Both the position numbers and the translations under genes were made by a program. This document shows positions 37,661 to 51,489 of a DNA stretch of 64,000 nucleotides, in pieces (the first letter of the stretch is position 1; every line of letters starts with the position of its first letter). Location of the stretch: the NCBI GenBank assembly GCA_963693085.1, contig OY856409.1:508081803-508145802 (forward strand), in the 5' to 3' direction. The notes under the pieces are model-generated. The model ran no database searches. It was not told where the DNA came from and saw nothing but the letters and a program-made list of their open reading frames with translations. The stretch is from Alisma plantago-aquatica. Lineage: Eukaryota > Streptophyta > Magnoliopsida > Alismatales > Alismataceae.

Positions 37661-37705
37661 TAGGTTGGGGTCCAGTTGTTTCTCCCCTCACCTATAGGTT
37701 ATTAA

Positions 37706-38171
37706 AATAATGAAGGGAATATGTATAAAATATAACCTAATAAAGTTATATAACCTAGGTAATATCCATGTGATTTTATGAAGCACTAAATAAAAAAGGA
37801 AAGTCTACATAAGTGGAGGTTTTTTAATTTTCATAAACATGGTATGTTGATTGTCACATTCTAGCATAATATAGTCAAGATGTCAAGATGGTTGAATTGG
37901 ACTTTATTATTAGATAAGATGAAGTTGATGACATAATTTAAGTATTTACTTATGTTTTATGTAACATAACACATTCATTTTTCATACCAAGTTTTATAAA
38001 GGTCATATTAGACATTAATGGTTTCTTCATGAGACTCATGAAATGAATAATATTATGGTAAGACGATGAATATTGATGTTATTTTTATTCATATGATATG
38101 ATTATCTGATGTTAGCGAATGAATTTGCATTGAGGAGTATGCTTGTGAAAGTCATGATTTCTCATGTTGTG

Positions 38172-38222
<51 letters not shown>

Positions 38223-38950
38223 AAAGTGGTAAGACTAGATTGGAAAGTACTTCAATGATAACTATAATATGCAAGTATGTGTATGTGTGGTAATCCAATA
38301 TTAGAGAATAATTAGATTGGTAAACACTATAAAGAAAAAGACAAGATTAGAAATCTTAACCCATGCTAGGAAATATTACTTATAAAGACAATGATGAATT
38401 AGATAGGTATGGTTCACATAAGAAGGACATAAAAGTGTGTGGAACATTGTAGGCTGAGTTTAAGAAGAGAGATGATGAGTTGAAACTAGAAAGTTATGTT
38501 TCCAAGTTAATGAAGAAAAGAAGTTTTGTATTTATAATGTCATGAATAGACTATATCTTGATGATGTTAAAATATTTCAGGGTTCATGTTACATGATTTG
38601 GGGATCATTAGAAGGCATGATAAGGATTCTAAATGTTTAGAAATTATTATATTTCATGGAATCATTATTCTATATACATGATGTTAGGTATTAAATCATA
38701 TACTATTTGTTTGTGATTTTAATAAAAAAATCCATGTCATGTGTTCATGTTATGGAAACCAAACTCAATGATTTAGGCCCAAATGAGCAGTTGTTGTGGA
38801 AAAGTGATCTTGTTTTGATAAATTGGTGAGGTTTATGCCTGTGCGAGCACTATAACTATTTAATATAAATGTAAGCTTACATATAGTAGAAGTTAGTTTA
38901 TATTTGAATATGCAATTTAGTATAAGGGGAAAATGAAAATTTTACTCTCT
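37706..38950. other. Unassigned AT-rich stretch
   Basis: No domain or repeat partner recognised apart from the TA microsatellite at 38173. Confidence 0.3.
38173..38219. repeat. (TA)n microsatellite
   Basis: Uninterrupted TA dinucleotides for about 47 bp. Confidence 0.97.
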
Positions 38951-38954
38951 CTTT

Positions 38955-39655
38955 TTTTGGAAAAGATAAAATATGACCCCATCAAAATATGGGCTACAAA
39001 AGAAAAGGGAGCCCAAAGTGCACATACTATACAAATGGGTACTCACAAAATACCACCACAAGGCACGAGGTTATCGTAGATTGGGGCTATACTACACAAT
39101 TTGAATGTCTAAGGACCATGGTGTCAATGCCCAAAACTAGTTTGGGCCTGGCCTTCACAACCCTTTTAAAATTATGTACAATTTTATTGAACACTATCAA
39201 AATATCACTAAAAGGACTCCCATGTAGCCTCACATTTTTCTCTGCCCAGAGGTTTAAGAAAAGGGAGGTGACGCAGATGCTTGCTAGGGACTTGAGCTCG
39301 TTCCTCTTGGTTCTTTGATGCATCCACATGATACACTTCGATAGCCTGCACGGTGGGGATCCACCTAGACCCGTCTTCAGGAAGATCCCAGATCACATGT
39401 AGAAGTTGAAACTGTTCAAGAGGAAGAGGTGGTTGTGTGACTCCTCCTCCACATTGCAAAGCAAATAGGTAGGGCGGACATTCAATCCCCAAATTTTTAA
39501 TCTGTCAAAAGTTGGAAGTTTTTTTATGATGTCGCGATAGGTAGAGAAACTCCATTTCGGTACATGAGAATTGAACCATAGAAATTGGTATTAGGGGACC
39601 TAGTATATGTGGAAGGCCTTATGCAATGTGACATAAGACTTCTTTCAAATAGTTC
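38955..39655 (-). pseudogene. L1-type LINE 3' end (zf-RVT region), fragment
   Basis: The minus strand, with frame changes, reads the zinc-binding reverse-transcriptase-associated domain of plant L1 LINEs. It gives FLWFNSHVPKWSFSTYRD, then KKLPTFDRLKIWGLNV (the usual RLpT.DRL..wG segment), then YLLCNVEEESHNHLFL (the C..C...EE...HLFf segment with the first Cys changed). LASICVTSLFLNLWAEKNVR follows (the iW.eRN.R segment). The segment ends in an A-rich CCAAAAAAAGAGAGAG on the minus strand near 38950-38962, a plausible decayed poly(A). The RT itself is absent, in keeping with 5' truncation. Confidence 0.8.
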
Positions 39656-39659
39656 TTCC

Positions 39660-42583
39660 CAATTATTTGTGTATCACTTCATTGTGAGATCAATATTTAT
39701 GCACACCTTAAAATGGAGAAAATAACCTAAAAGATCATGAAACCACTTTTGTTGTCTCATCACTCAAAGATATTCAAAATATCAGTTTTTCTGATAGACA
39801 CATGATATAAAAGTTTGCATAGTGTTCTTCAATTATGATAAATAATTTCCTAACATGGATACTATCAAACAAACATGAAAAATATATGCTTAATTTTGAC
39901 TTAGTGAATGAATTAATTGACAAAGAGAAAAGGCACACCTATACGATTCTTGCCTCATGATTTATATTCCTTTTTCTACAGTGCTCTCTAAATGAAAGAA
40001 TTGACTATATACAAATGAATCCGTGCATAACTAATATTTTCAAGGTAAGGTGAATTCCTTTTGTTGAGCGAATTTTATGTGAGAAAATTATGTGAACACA
40101 TATGCACAATACTATTTCATGGAATGTTGACTACACCGATCATTTATCTAAGGCAAAGTTTAATTATTTAAGATGATATATCCTTTTCTTTTTCTTCCAA
40201 GAGAAATTATAAATATTCTAAAAGTGGGTTATGGGTTTAAAATCTCATGAAATTCTGAAATTCCTTTAGAAATCACTATCTATTGCATATGAGTGTGACC
40301 CACATATAACATAGAAATAGAATCCTCCCATTATAAAACAATCAGCCCTCTTAGACACCAAGAGTCAAAAAAACAGGAAGTGTTTTTTTCCATTACAACT
40401 TTGAGGCAAATAATGGGCCAATTTTCATCATTATGCCATCACAAGCATATAGAATGCTAGTTCTTGTTTAGCAAAATTAGAATCATGGATAGTTTATCAC
40501 CACAAACCCAGATGATCTAAAAAATGTCACTATCATTTTTAGCATCCCATTAAGATTTGGCAGTCCAACCTCAACTGAAAAGTTGGATATGGTTATACTA
40601 CCATTTTTCCTCCTTATTTTGGCAAAAGATAACCATCCAATTCTATTCCAGACATGTGCTTCTTTCACAATCATCACATGAAAAATCTTATACATCTATT
40701 CAAGTTCGTGAATAAGAGATGTGGATAGACACATACTTGTTAGAAATAAGTGGATGGATAAGAAATGGCCAACACCGCTCTTAATATAGCTCCAACGAGG
40801 CAATATTTTAATGATTCAATTTTAGAAGAAAGTTTACAAATTTGATGGAATAGATAATGACTTATTTCAGTCCCATTTAGCATGAATAATTAAGTTTTGA
40901 TAACCTTTCTTAGAAATTTGTTAAAAGTTTCTTATGTATTAGTTTAAGTTTAAAACAAAGTATGTTCAAAATATTACGAGGATATCTTTTATATTCTTAT
41001 AAGAAACTTCATATTCATTATCAAGTAAGAGAAAATAATTTTTATTTAATAAGTAAGAATAACGTCTGCACTTATTAGATTTGTGAGGCACAACCAATTT
41101 GATTCATCTTACTTCTCAAAGACTTGTTATAATATGTCAATTGCAAACAAGGTGTAAGAGAATCTGCTTCACTAAAACTATTAGTGGGATTAATCTTGGG
41201 TGTGGGATTACTAATTATAAGAATTTAAAAAGATGTTGTATCGGGAGAGCACTAGCTTAGGGACTCAAATTTCCTGTTACATGGTATTGTTCTGGACCCT
41301 GTTTCAAAGAATCCCAACCACACATCTACTAGAAAAACCCACTCCTAAAAAAATTAATGGGGCAGTTTCACGGTAGGGATTAATTGTGATAGGTTTGCAA
41401 CATGCTGTTCGGAACAGTGAATCAACACCCCTAACTTACGTGATCGCAACATGGGATCCCATCACAAAGAAATAGGTTTGAATCATCCTAGATGCGCTAC
41501 TTGGTAATGGATTTTTTGTGTTGCTTGATAATGAATTTTTTATCGCATCAACCGGCCATTAATGTGACTTGTTTGACATACTTGTGTGCAAGCGCACAAC
41601 TCTCCTAGGCTCACCCTACAATGGGTCACGAAAATTGCCCAATCTGTGGAGGGGTTCCCTGTCATAAAAAAAAGGTGATATCTAGAAGTTATTGCACCGT
41701 GTTCAACAAAAAAAGTGGCATGGTCAAACATAATAATACGATAATGTAATATGTGTGGACTGTGACATATATCATGGTAAATTCAGTATCTTAAGAATGG
41801 AACTAGTGTATGTGTTTAATATTTAAATCATGAACTGAATTGTATGGAAGTTAGATAGAATCTAAAATTCTTCATTCATAAATTTCCATTTTTTTATATA
41901 CAATTCGAAGCACTACATCTCTCAATCTTTTTTTTTCATATTCTAGTGACAACCTTACACAGAAGATTGCATGGAATTTTTTGGTTCCAATTATATATTT
42001 TATGTTGAAATTATTTAAAGGGATAAAGTAATGAATGCTTTGTTCACCTCTTTGAGAACCAACATTTTGAAAGATAACCAAAACTTCCACTTCTGTTATT
42101 GATTATTTTTCATATTTTCTTATCAAATTTGGTCAATTAGACCCATCTACATATTTTAGGGAAAGTAAACATACTCATCAAAAATATACAAAGAAAATAT
42201 TTATAGAACATGTATTTTCAAATTAAACAATTTTCGGAAACAAAAACTTTAACATGAATGGAAGGATCTATTTTATCACTTTCTCACACAGAAGGTGTTT
42301 TGCATGTAAGTCTTGTTTCATCACATCCTTTGTAATAAATAAAAAACTTCATGTTCTTCTAATGAAGTTTATCCATTATATTCTGAAATTTTATAGAGTA
42401 TGGAATCTTATTTTCTATCACCTTATGTGTGGCATATTGTTTATCATTAACAAGAGCCTCTAGACAACATGTCTCAACTAAGTGTCATGTTCATGCATAG
42501 CTTTTCATAACCCAACTTTTTTGTTGAGGGATGATACTGATAAGTCTCACATACCACACCCCCTATTCTCAAAGTTTTCTAGG
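39660..42583. other. Unassigned AT-rich stretch, about 2.9 kb
   Basis: Short open frames on both strands give no recognisable family. Around 41490-41560 a short motif (CTACTTGGTAATGGATTTTTTGTG then TGCTTGATAATGAATTTTTTATCG) is imperfectly doubled. The stretch lies left of the 19-kb element and joins across it to 61754 in the pre-insertion sequence. Confidence 0.3.
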
Positions 42584-42588
42584 TTACT
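42584..42588. repeat. Left target-site duplication TTACT
   Basis: Identical to 61749-61753 on the far side of the 19-kb element. Confidence 0.9.
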
Positions 42589-44879
42589 TGTGAAAACCCA
42601 TCACACTAAAAAAGATTACTCAAAACTCAAAACATGACCGATAACTAAATAAACACATTGCAGAAAAAGGGGATAATTGAAACTGATTTATTTCACCAGC
42701 ATACTCAAGAACATTTACATAAAAGTTCAACATCTTGTTTGTATTCATATATCATGCCAAATATCTTTTACAATTATTTCGTGTCCTCAACCACATCATA
42801 TATATTGAAGAACATCATCCACATATACCACATGTACAAACATCAAAATTCTACCAAAAGCTTGATTTGATTAAATCACCGTATACAAACCTTCCAGCCC
42901 AGACCCTAAGAGTACAAGGAAGACTCTAGAACACACTAGACATCTAAACAACCTTCTCTAAGGTCAATCGAAAAAATTCCTCCTTATTATTGCAGGGTTG
43001 TTGCCACTGTTACTGATCACCTAAAATGATATGGTGACCCATGAGGTGAAACCCATATCCCAACAAGAGATATAACTCTCAAAAATTCTTATTTGTAACA
43101 TTTAAATATTAACATTATTCTTAAGAGGACAAGAAACTATAATCATGAGTCTAACTAGTATCATGAATATATCTGAAAATTATTAGCATGTCTAATAAGA
43201 TAAGCATATATACATTTTAAGTAGAACTAACAGCATAAACACAACTATTTTCATAAGCACGACTAGCAGTATAGCATACCTAAGTAACAAAAGCATGGCT
43301 AGTAGTGTAAGCATATCTAACTATAGAAGCATGGTTGTAGTATAAGCATTGCCAACAACATGTGATAACTATCATCATAAACATAACCAACAAAAGTAAT
43401 ATATCTAACAACATTATCTTGGCTACTCCTCATATTGCATTGTACACCATTTATATGTGAAAAGAGAAAACAAGGGTTATCATCCAATGTGAAGCGTTGC
43501 GTATAACCCTAACAAATATACTACATAGATGGATTATGTCTTTTATTAAGCCTTGGAGAGAGTGAGGCATACCACTCAAACTCCAACTAACCACTATGAA
43601 GTGTTCTTAAGTTTTGAAGAAGATCTAAGAGTATTGGCATCCTAAGATCTCCCACGCTAGGTCATGCTAAGTGAAAAGGTAGACATAACAATCAATATAC
43701 CTACAGTGACATATAGTCAAGCTTCTAAGCATCAGCTCGTCCTTGGTATAAAGGTCATGGTGTCTAAAACTAGGGTATATACCACCCTATCATCTAAGGT
43801 ACAACCATAGATGTCCTCAATCACATCACGTATACAAATACTCAAACTGAGGCATGACCACAACCATCCTCCATAACCTTGAGATCTGGATGTCAAGGAT
43901 GTACACTCCTTGAACCCCACATACTCAAACGTATGTGCTCTGAGTTTCCCTTAGGAATACTCATTTCCCCATTCAGCAAGTCCTGACATTGATTGACTCT
44001 ATGGCTCAGGGCCCTACATGATTAGGGTTTCACTTGATTAATTATGTTAATCGGGTGAATTAAGCCTGCATCATACAAGTGAATATACAAACCCTAAATT
44101 ATTTCTACAAAGCATTTATATATAGAAACTTTAGGAGATATAAAATGTATGAGTATAATTTTGATCACAACACCACATGATATTATTTTATTGCCATTCA
44201 TGAGACCATACTTGTCATCATACCACCACAGGATACAAATCCTTATCACATAATCCCAGGGTACCAACCCCTATCAACATAGAGCAGATTACACCTCCAT
44301 AGGGCTCAATACATGCCCAAAATGTCAATAAGGCCATCACATCATCTCCTGTAAGAGCATTATTATCTTTCGATACTTTATAACAAGGCTCATACTTGTG
44401 ATACACATGTTCAATATAACATTGCTTTAAACAGATAAAATATGTTCACATGACAATGTAGTAGGGTTATCTTAGTTTTAAGAGCATTCCTTCATCTAAT
44501 CATAATAAACTAAGTCTAGGTATAATTGACCACCATCATACTTATAGTGCACAAGTTTAGCATAAGAAAGTATCAACCATAAGGGCCATGAAAACCATCA
44601 GTTAACATATTAGGATTACAATCAACATTCAGAGACTATTACATTGTCATACAATTCACCCAAGGAATTTAGTATGGTCAATAAAAATCATTGGATTACC
44701 TTAAGGTTAGGTTCAACAAGGTATATCGAGTATGATTACCCATCATAACTTAGTTTTATTAGGATTATCCATTACATCCTTTGGTAGATATTAGTTTACA
44801 TTCATACGAGGGCATAGGTAAGATGACAAAGTTAAGGGCATAACACCATTGATTCCACATCATTAAAACCAAACCATCT

Positions 44880-45720
44880 TGCCATAAGTATCACGCCAAG
44901 ACCATCGGATGTTGAGTAAGTAAAACCATCAGTTGTGCACAAGAAAACACAATGAACAAATCATCTACATAAACCATCGAGTTGTGGCCTAGAAAGAGTC
45001 ACCAATTAGACCTACTCAAGCCATCATTTGATATCTCAATGAGAACCATCAGTTGAAGACATAAGAAGCACCATTGTTTTCTGGCTCAAAGGACACCATT
45101 AGTTGTGACATCTAGGTCCACCGTCCGTTGTGGTGTCTAGAGTCACCATTGGTTGTGGTATACATGACAACCATTGGATCATGAAGTTAGAACCTCCATC
45201 GGTTGACACCATTGAGTGTTGAACCAGTGCCACCATCGATTGATGATCATGGGTCAGAGAGACCATAAAATCTTGGAGTCAAAACATCCATTTCTTGATG
45301 GACCAGTGGGGCCATCGAGTTTTGGACCCAGTGGATCCATCAGTTGTCATCAATAGGTGGTGAAACAATTCAAAAGCCAAAGTGAAACCATCGATTGGAA
45401 TAGGTAAGGGAACGAAAACCACCAAGAACAAGTCATCAGTTCTAGCAAGAAAGCACACCATCAGTTGATAAAATAAGAAGTAAAACATCCCAAAACCCTA
45501 AGTAAAACCCATCGTTTAGAACCACTTGAGGAGAGCATTAAAACCACCCGCTTTGGAGGAACATAATTATTGGTTATCAAAACTAAAAAAAGGCTCAAAC
45601 ATAACCAAGGTACCCACCATCGATTATCACAAGGGCCCAATCATCAGATCATAAAACCAAGAAGAAAACAGTTAATAACACATAAGAGACGCCATCGTTT
45701 GTGTACCCCAAAAGTAAAAT
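44880..45720. repeat. Dispersed ACCATC(R)(R)TTG motif cluster in LTR
   Basis: At least twenty variants of the 10-11-bp motif (ACCATCAGTTG, ACCATCGATTG, CCATCGGTTG) occur at irregular spacing of about 20-60 bp. The same cluster occurs in the other LTR (59550-60530). It lies just left of the TATA box, so on the minus-strand transcript it is in the R-U5 part. Confidence 0.8.
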
Positions 45721-45750
45721 TGGTTCATGGTTATGTAAGGTCTAGAGGTT

Positions 45751-45760
45751 CCTATATAAG
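45751..45760 (-). promoter_or_regulatory. LTR TATA box of 19-kb element
   Basis: CTTATATAGG on the minus strand. The equivalent place in the 5' LTR (about 60545-60560) reads TTCTTCTACCAAG, with no TATA. Confidence 0.45.
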
Positions 45761-46946
45761 GAAGGGTCGTACACAAGTTTTAGGGAACATCCAAGAGGAT
45801 AAACCACCAAAGAACTAGCAACTAAGCTCAAACCCTAGGTAAGGATGTTAGCTTTAAGCTTAGAACTTCGTTATAGAGCAAGAACATGTGCATGTAAGCT
45901 GGTAATAAGCAACAAATGTGAAGAAAGTTATATAACTCACCTCTAAGAAGAAAAAGAATCTCTAAATAGCAAGAAATCTTGAGAGAAAGATGAAGAATCT
46001 CTAGCTTGATAACTCCACATGGCCAAGCTAGCTACTTCGCCAAGCAAGGAAGGAAACCCTAGGTCAAGGAAGCAAGAAAGGGGTGTTCTTTAGGATCTAG
46101 ATCAAGATCTACCATGGAGAACCAAGGTTCCAACCAAGAAGAAGGAGAAAGGAGGTATGACAGAAAGAGAAATGAAGGAGAGAGGGAAGAACTTACTTTC
46201 TTAGGTCAAGAACAAGCAAAGAAAGCTCCACCAGCTCAAAAGGAGGGTAGATCTGAATCCTACCCACACATGCAAGGAGATCATCCATCTTAATATACCT
46301 TGGGCACCTTCTTCTACACCTGGACAAGGAGGGACGATATCTAGATAGCAAGGAAGAGAAAGGGGGTTCAAAGGGATCATTTGGATGCTAGAGGGAAGGT
46401 ATAATGAGCTAAGGGTGAGAGTGGAGAGAAGGTTAACGTGTCCTACTAGGTTTGCCATGTGTCCATGGCCTAAAGGGACACATACATGCAAAGAAGGAGC
46501 TCCATCAGTTGTGGGAGTCTATAAGGACATCGTTTGATAACTCCCAAGTCAACCATCGACCTTAAAAGTAGGCTAGCCATCAGATCATGACCCTTTGGTC
46601 ATATGGGTGAAAATCGTAGCTTACCCTAGAGAGATGTCACCATCAAACCAAGGTGCATATAGATGCCCCAAGGTACAAACAATTCAAAAATTATAAGAAA
46701 ACATGTGATGAACAACAATCATTTGACAAATTGCAAGAAAAAGTTCAGATATGGGTAAATTGTAGAAAAGTCAAAATAAGCATAAAATTGCATAACTTGC
46801 TCAAACAGTGTCCAAACTGAACCAAACTTGAAACTTAATCTTGTTCAATGTTATAAAAGAAACTCAAAGGTTTATATTAAGGTTTTAATAATCTAATTAT
46901 GCTAAGAAAGTAAGATCAACCAGAAAGCTAGGTTAAGGGTCTTCCA

Positions 46947-46985
46947 ACCATAAACCCCTAACAAGGATTTTTCCCCTAAAATCTA
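46947..46985 (-). other. Polypurine tract of 19-kb element
   Basis: The minus strand reads TTAGGGGAAAAATCC then GTTAGGGGTTTATGG before the 3' LTR, purine-rich as expected. Confidence 0.65.
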
Positions 46986-48338
46986 AGGCAAGTAAAGATG
47001 GGTAACTCCTTGCACCTCATCCATAAAACTCCACATGGCTACTTCCATCTCATAGTGATGTCACAATCACACCCTTATAGGAATTGTGTTCTTATCCCTC
47101 AACTCATGTATGTGTCACCTTAGGTCAACATAGAAACCTTCCCATAAGAAACATCCTCATCCATCTCCATCTCCATAGTATGTGTCTCTGGTCCTGTACT
47201 AGGGTGACATTCCCACAATCATGGAATATAGAACTATTGTGAAACCTATGCAACTCTGGTAGTAACTTTGACTTGAAATTCTACCAGTTGTCTTGAATTG
47301 CTTCTATTTGTTATCGAGTCACTATGTCATTTGTTATAGTATGTTGTATCAACACATCACACAGAAGCCACATTTGCCTACTTTTACCAAACATGGAATG
47401 TCATATATCTCTTACCATATGTAACTTCACAAGGTTTCATGTCTATGCTCCTATGATGGTAGTCATAGTAAGTACATCAATCGATCAGGTGTGTATCCCT
47501 AAATTGTCAAGACTATAGGGCATATGTTTTTAGAAGATTCTCCAATTGTCTAAATGGTTGACTAACCATCTGTATGTCTCACAAGGTTGTGTTGAACTTT
47601 CAATGAATCCTTATTTCTATAGGCTTCTAATGTTTCTTATTGACTTACTGACATCTGTACACTTGCCCACATCTATGTCATTCCATCTTCCATACTTGGT
47701 TGCCATTACATGTTCATTAACTTATGATACATCTATGTGTTGAAGATGAGTCTCCTTAGGTACTATCATACTCAAACCATCATCCTATAAAACCATCATA
47801 TGGTTGTATACTCATACAATTTCTTGTCATCTGACCTACAAAATCTATCATGCTCCCCTTTGTGCTACTCTAATTCGATGTCTTTTATCATGGTATAATT
47901 TTCATCTTATTTGTCCTACTATAATGGCATTGATTTGACTTGTTACTATGTCCACGATCCTACCAACTGAGATACTTCCAACTATACATCATCCTAATGT
48001 AGAGATGTTTGTATATCTTATCTCATGATTTGTCGAACAGCATAACTATGTCTTGTTTACAAGTGTTGATGAAGACGACTTCATGGTTGACCCTATAAGT
48101 GTGGGAATGTATCCCAAACTATCCCGTGAGCACTACAATAGGTGATGTGGCCTTCCCTTTGTTCTGGCAACACTAACACTGGAACACTTGTCAATTTATC
48201 CATCGACATCTACAAAGAATGTTGACACCAATGCTGACACCTGACATTCCATACAAGAAGGAATACCTTTCCTAGTCAACCTTGTTAGGGGTAGAGCAAC
48301 AACACTGAAGTCTTGAATGGACTTTCCTCTAGAGTCGT
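46986..48338 (-). pseudogene. Chromovirus pol 3' part (RNase H to integrase C-terminus) of 19-kb element
   Basis: Decayed minus-strand traces appear in the expected order. Close to 48300 the RT-RNase H connection reads LPLTRLTRKGIPS, followed by VPVLVLPE. Near 47160-47250 the C-terminal zone has HPSTGPETHTMEMEMDEDVSYGKV, cf. the usual VSMLRKY...EDL.YeE.PV; near 47000-47060 the end has RHHYEMEVAMWSFMDEV, cf. RHH..EEATWE.EDEM. Stops are frequent. The integrase core between these points is too decayed for me to place its catalytic residues. Confidence 0.65.
48334..48338. repeat. Left TSD GTCGT of solo LTR
   Basis: Identical to 51490-51494. Confidence 0.85.
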
Positions 48339-51300
48339 TATAACAACCCCATCTCCCGATAACCCCCACTTAAGGGAGACCAAGAGATCAGAGTCGTTAT
48401 CCAATAACCCGGATCAAAGGTTTGACAAATAATCATTAACAATTATTAAATTCTACCAACTATACGGAAATATGGTAAAACTAAAAATGCCAACAAACAA
48501 AACATCGGTCAGCAAGAAGCTGGTATGTGGGGGAAACAATAATTGTGCAACTTTGTTAACAATGTAGTCAACCAAATATCATTTAACATCCAAGATTACA
48601 TTTTAAGCAATACTACTCAATCCTTGCCAATCCCCTATCTCTGTATCGTCCCTATAGTGGACATGGATACTACCTCTCTCATATGGTAGATCCTTACCCC
48701 CATGGTCCTACCACACAAGTAGCCAATTCCTAGGGTTATGGAATCCCATGGCCCTACCCAAAGGTAGCCCAATCCCTGACTCATGATGACTTGATGGTCC
48801 TACCCCATTGGTACCCATGTGCTAAGTCATTCAATGACCTGATGGGCCTACCCCATTGGTAGCCATGTACTAGGTCAATCCATAAGGCTACAGAGGGGAC
48901 TAGGATCTGAGCTAGTAGGCACATCTCTTTTGTGATAGTCATATTCAAATTATAATTTGCATGAATTAAATGCAACCAACAGTTTAATTCAAGTCATCGA
49001 TAAAACCTCGAAAATCCTCGAGAAACTAATTCGAGATATTCATAGGCGTAACCACATGTCTGTCAACTTGATGTGAGACAGAAATAATCCGATCAACCAA
49101 TAGGCAAGAAAGCATTCAATAAGATCCTGAAACAATTATACAATTTCCTTTTATTACTGATGTCATTAAGATCTATTAAATCTAGCTCGCTTCCTATGGT
49201 TTCTAGTCCACTTTTAGGGTTTCCATTGCAATTAGGGTTTCCTTTCATCTTTTACTATTTTAAACCCTAATTTAATGCAATTGATCACAAACCCTAATTA
49301 TCTCAACATCTAATCCTCAGTTTCGGATTTAAGGTATAATTAACCATTGTATAAGTCCTATTAAGCATCTTTTCATTAAAGCTATTATTTTTATCCTCTT
49401 TAATCCATGAACAAGTCATTATGCTCGTTTATCATCAATTTGTAGTTCATTATGCTCTAATACTACCTTGATTCATTCAAAAACCCTAATTTCTATATTA
49501 AGGTTATTTATCCACAAATTAGGAACTTTAATGCTCAAAATAGCTTATAATCATGAAAACTCAGTTCTATATATGAAATTGAATAATTAAAGCCTTTAGT
49601 AGTCCTAATTACCAACATTAGGGTTTCAAGGCCCCCTTTAAAGCCTATACATGCATAGGAAACTCTAAATTAAGTTAATTACGTGCAAAATTCATCTTTT
49701 TCGATCTTAATGTATATCTTTATTATTAACAGGTTAATATCAACCTTAATCATCAATTAAACCCTACAAATCACTTTAATCATATCAAAATATGTTTCTT
49801 TAATCATTAATACGTTAAAGTTGATATCTTCCATGACTTTTCGAATTGCACAATGAATTAGGCTTCAATTATATTTTTATTGCATTCTACGCATTCTCCT
49901 GATCAATTTTCATATTTTGTCCATTTCTATCGGAGCTACCAATCTTTAGATATGAATTTAGCAAAGATTTACCTTTTTGGACCAATAGTAGATCGCCACA
50001 TCACCAACCCATGCAACGTTGGTGCGGATTGCTTTCTTTGGAAACATAATGCAATTACTCTTTTACCCCTGAGTAAGTGAGTTCTTCTTTAGCCCGTGGA
50101 GGGGCAAACTTGTCCAACCGATCTTTGCCTTCTTCCTCCTCGCGCCAGCGGTTGGCTGCCACCCCAGCGACCGAGCGCAGACCTTGGTGCAGCTCTCCCT
50201 CCCAATTCTTGACAAGAAACTTGTCAGTGATCGCTTCCCTTCCTCCACCGACCTTGGCCGTACTTGAGCGCCACCTATCTCATGACCAGCACGGCTGGTT
50301 TGAGTAGGGTCATCGTGCGACCTGCAGCAGGTGTTGCAGCCATGCGGCTATTGTTGTGCCTTGTCCAGGGCACAACCACGATAGCAATGCATTGCCTTGG
50401 CATCTTGGGGCATCAAGATGACATTGCAATCCATCCTTGCCGCCTCATGACTTCCTGATCACGCAGTCCCTCTTAGCTAGGGTTTAAGAATGAAAATATG
50501 GAAGAAGAGATACGGATGTACAAGATTCTCTCTCCCTCTCTTGGACTCGAACTAGGGCCTTACCCCCTTTATATAGGGTGATTATCCATGCCCTAAGACG
50601 ACCACCTATGGGTTAACTTAGTTCTATTCCCAATAGGAAACAAATTCCTTCATGGAAAAGAAATCCTTCTCTCCTATTTACCTTCTTGATATTCATTATT
50701 ACATGAATACTCAGAAATACAAAAATCCTCCCTCTTATTCTCTTTATTCATGCCTTTTTATTCATTGGCCTCTAAATTATATTATCCTTACGTAGGAAAT
50801 ACTTTCTTCTTAACAAAACCACATAATTCATTAATTATGTATTCCTATTATCCTTTTATTTTGCAATTCGGTATTTTTCTTTCTTTCCTCTTTATTGGGA
50901 CTCCTTGGATCCCAAGAAACTCAAAGATTTCGAAATCCATCTTTAAGGATACTCATTATTCTTCTACATGCATCAAAATGCATTATTCTTCTTTATCATG
51001 TTTATTTCTTATTAAAATATCTCTTTTTGAGGATTTCTCTTTATTTCTCTTTTATTTTCCTCATTGGTATTCCTTTTATCATTATAAATCCCTGGGATAC
51101 GAAATTCCACTAAGGATAACTCAATTATACATCTTTCTACTTATTTTCCACATTTTACCATTGTTTTCAATTTCTTTCTTAATAAAGAAATACTTATTTG
51201 ATATTTTCTTTTCTTATTGCACTCTATATGCAACTTTGAACTCCTTGGAACCCAAGGAACCCAAGAGGTACTAAATCCACCTTTGGATTAAGTTCTTTAC

Positions 51301-51489
51301 CTTCTAGAGGTTTCCACATTTTTTTTCTCGATTTCTTAATTAATTGAATTTCCTTGTTATTGGGCCTAATAGCCAATAAAGCCCACAATACAATCATCAA
51401 GGCTATTGTAAACGAAATTACATCATTATTTGTCCCATATAAAAGTTTACATTTCTCATCAGATGAACCCAAAAATTGGGGTTGTAACA
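48339..51489 (-). mobile_element. Solo LTR (3.15 kb) nested in the 19-kb element's pol
   Basis: The block is bounded by GTCGT on both sides and by a 12-bp near-inverted repeat (TATAACAACCCC at 48339, GGGGTTGTAACA at 51478-51489; 10 of 12 positions complementary). It has no internal coding region. It splits the host RT: RT residues up to VNPSKVKIVL...SFLSLVR lie at 51490-51595 and LPLTRLTRKG resumes at 48330. A minus-strand TATA box (CCTATATAAAGGGGG, about 50563-50577) implies minus orientation. A GCAAGAAGCTGGTATG motif at 48512-48527 is shared with the gag-less and gag-only LTRs, suggesting a related lineage. A solo LTR arises by recombination between the two LTRs of a once-complete element. 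Confidence 0.87.
50563..50577 (-). promoter_or_regulatory. TATA box of solo LTR
   Basis: The minus strand reads CCTATATAAAGGGGG about 910 bp from the LTR start. Confidence 0.55.

Larger units (their letters stand above)
42589..46946 (-). repeat. 3' LTR of 19-kb element (4358 bp)
   Basis: Collinear with 57287-61748 throughout, including the ACCATC(A/G)GTTG-rich zone. On the minus strand it starts TGGAAGACCC, where the partner starts TGTAAGGCCC. A minus-strand TATA box (CTTATATAGG, 45751-45760) is present; the partner LTR has lost it. Confidence 0.93.

Noticed and set aside
39087..39492. Plus-strand 109-codon frame at 38989-39315 as a gene
   Set aside because: It is antisense to a clear LINE zinc-binding domain on the minus strand.
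50750..51274. Longest open frame in the window (174 codons, plus strand)
   Set aside because: It lies inside the U3 of the solo LTR, is dominated by Phe, Tyr, Ser, Leu and Ile as expected from T-rich DNA, and has no recognisable domain.
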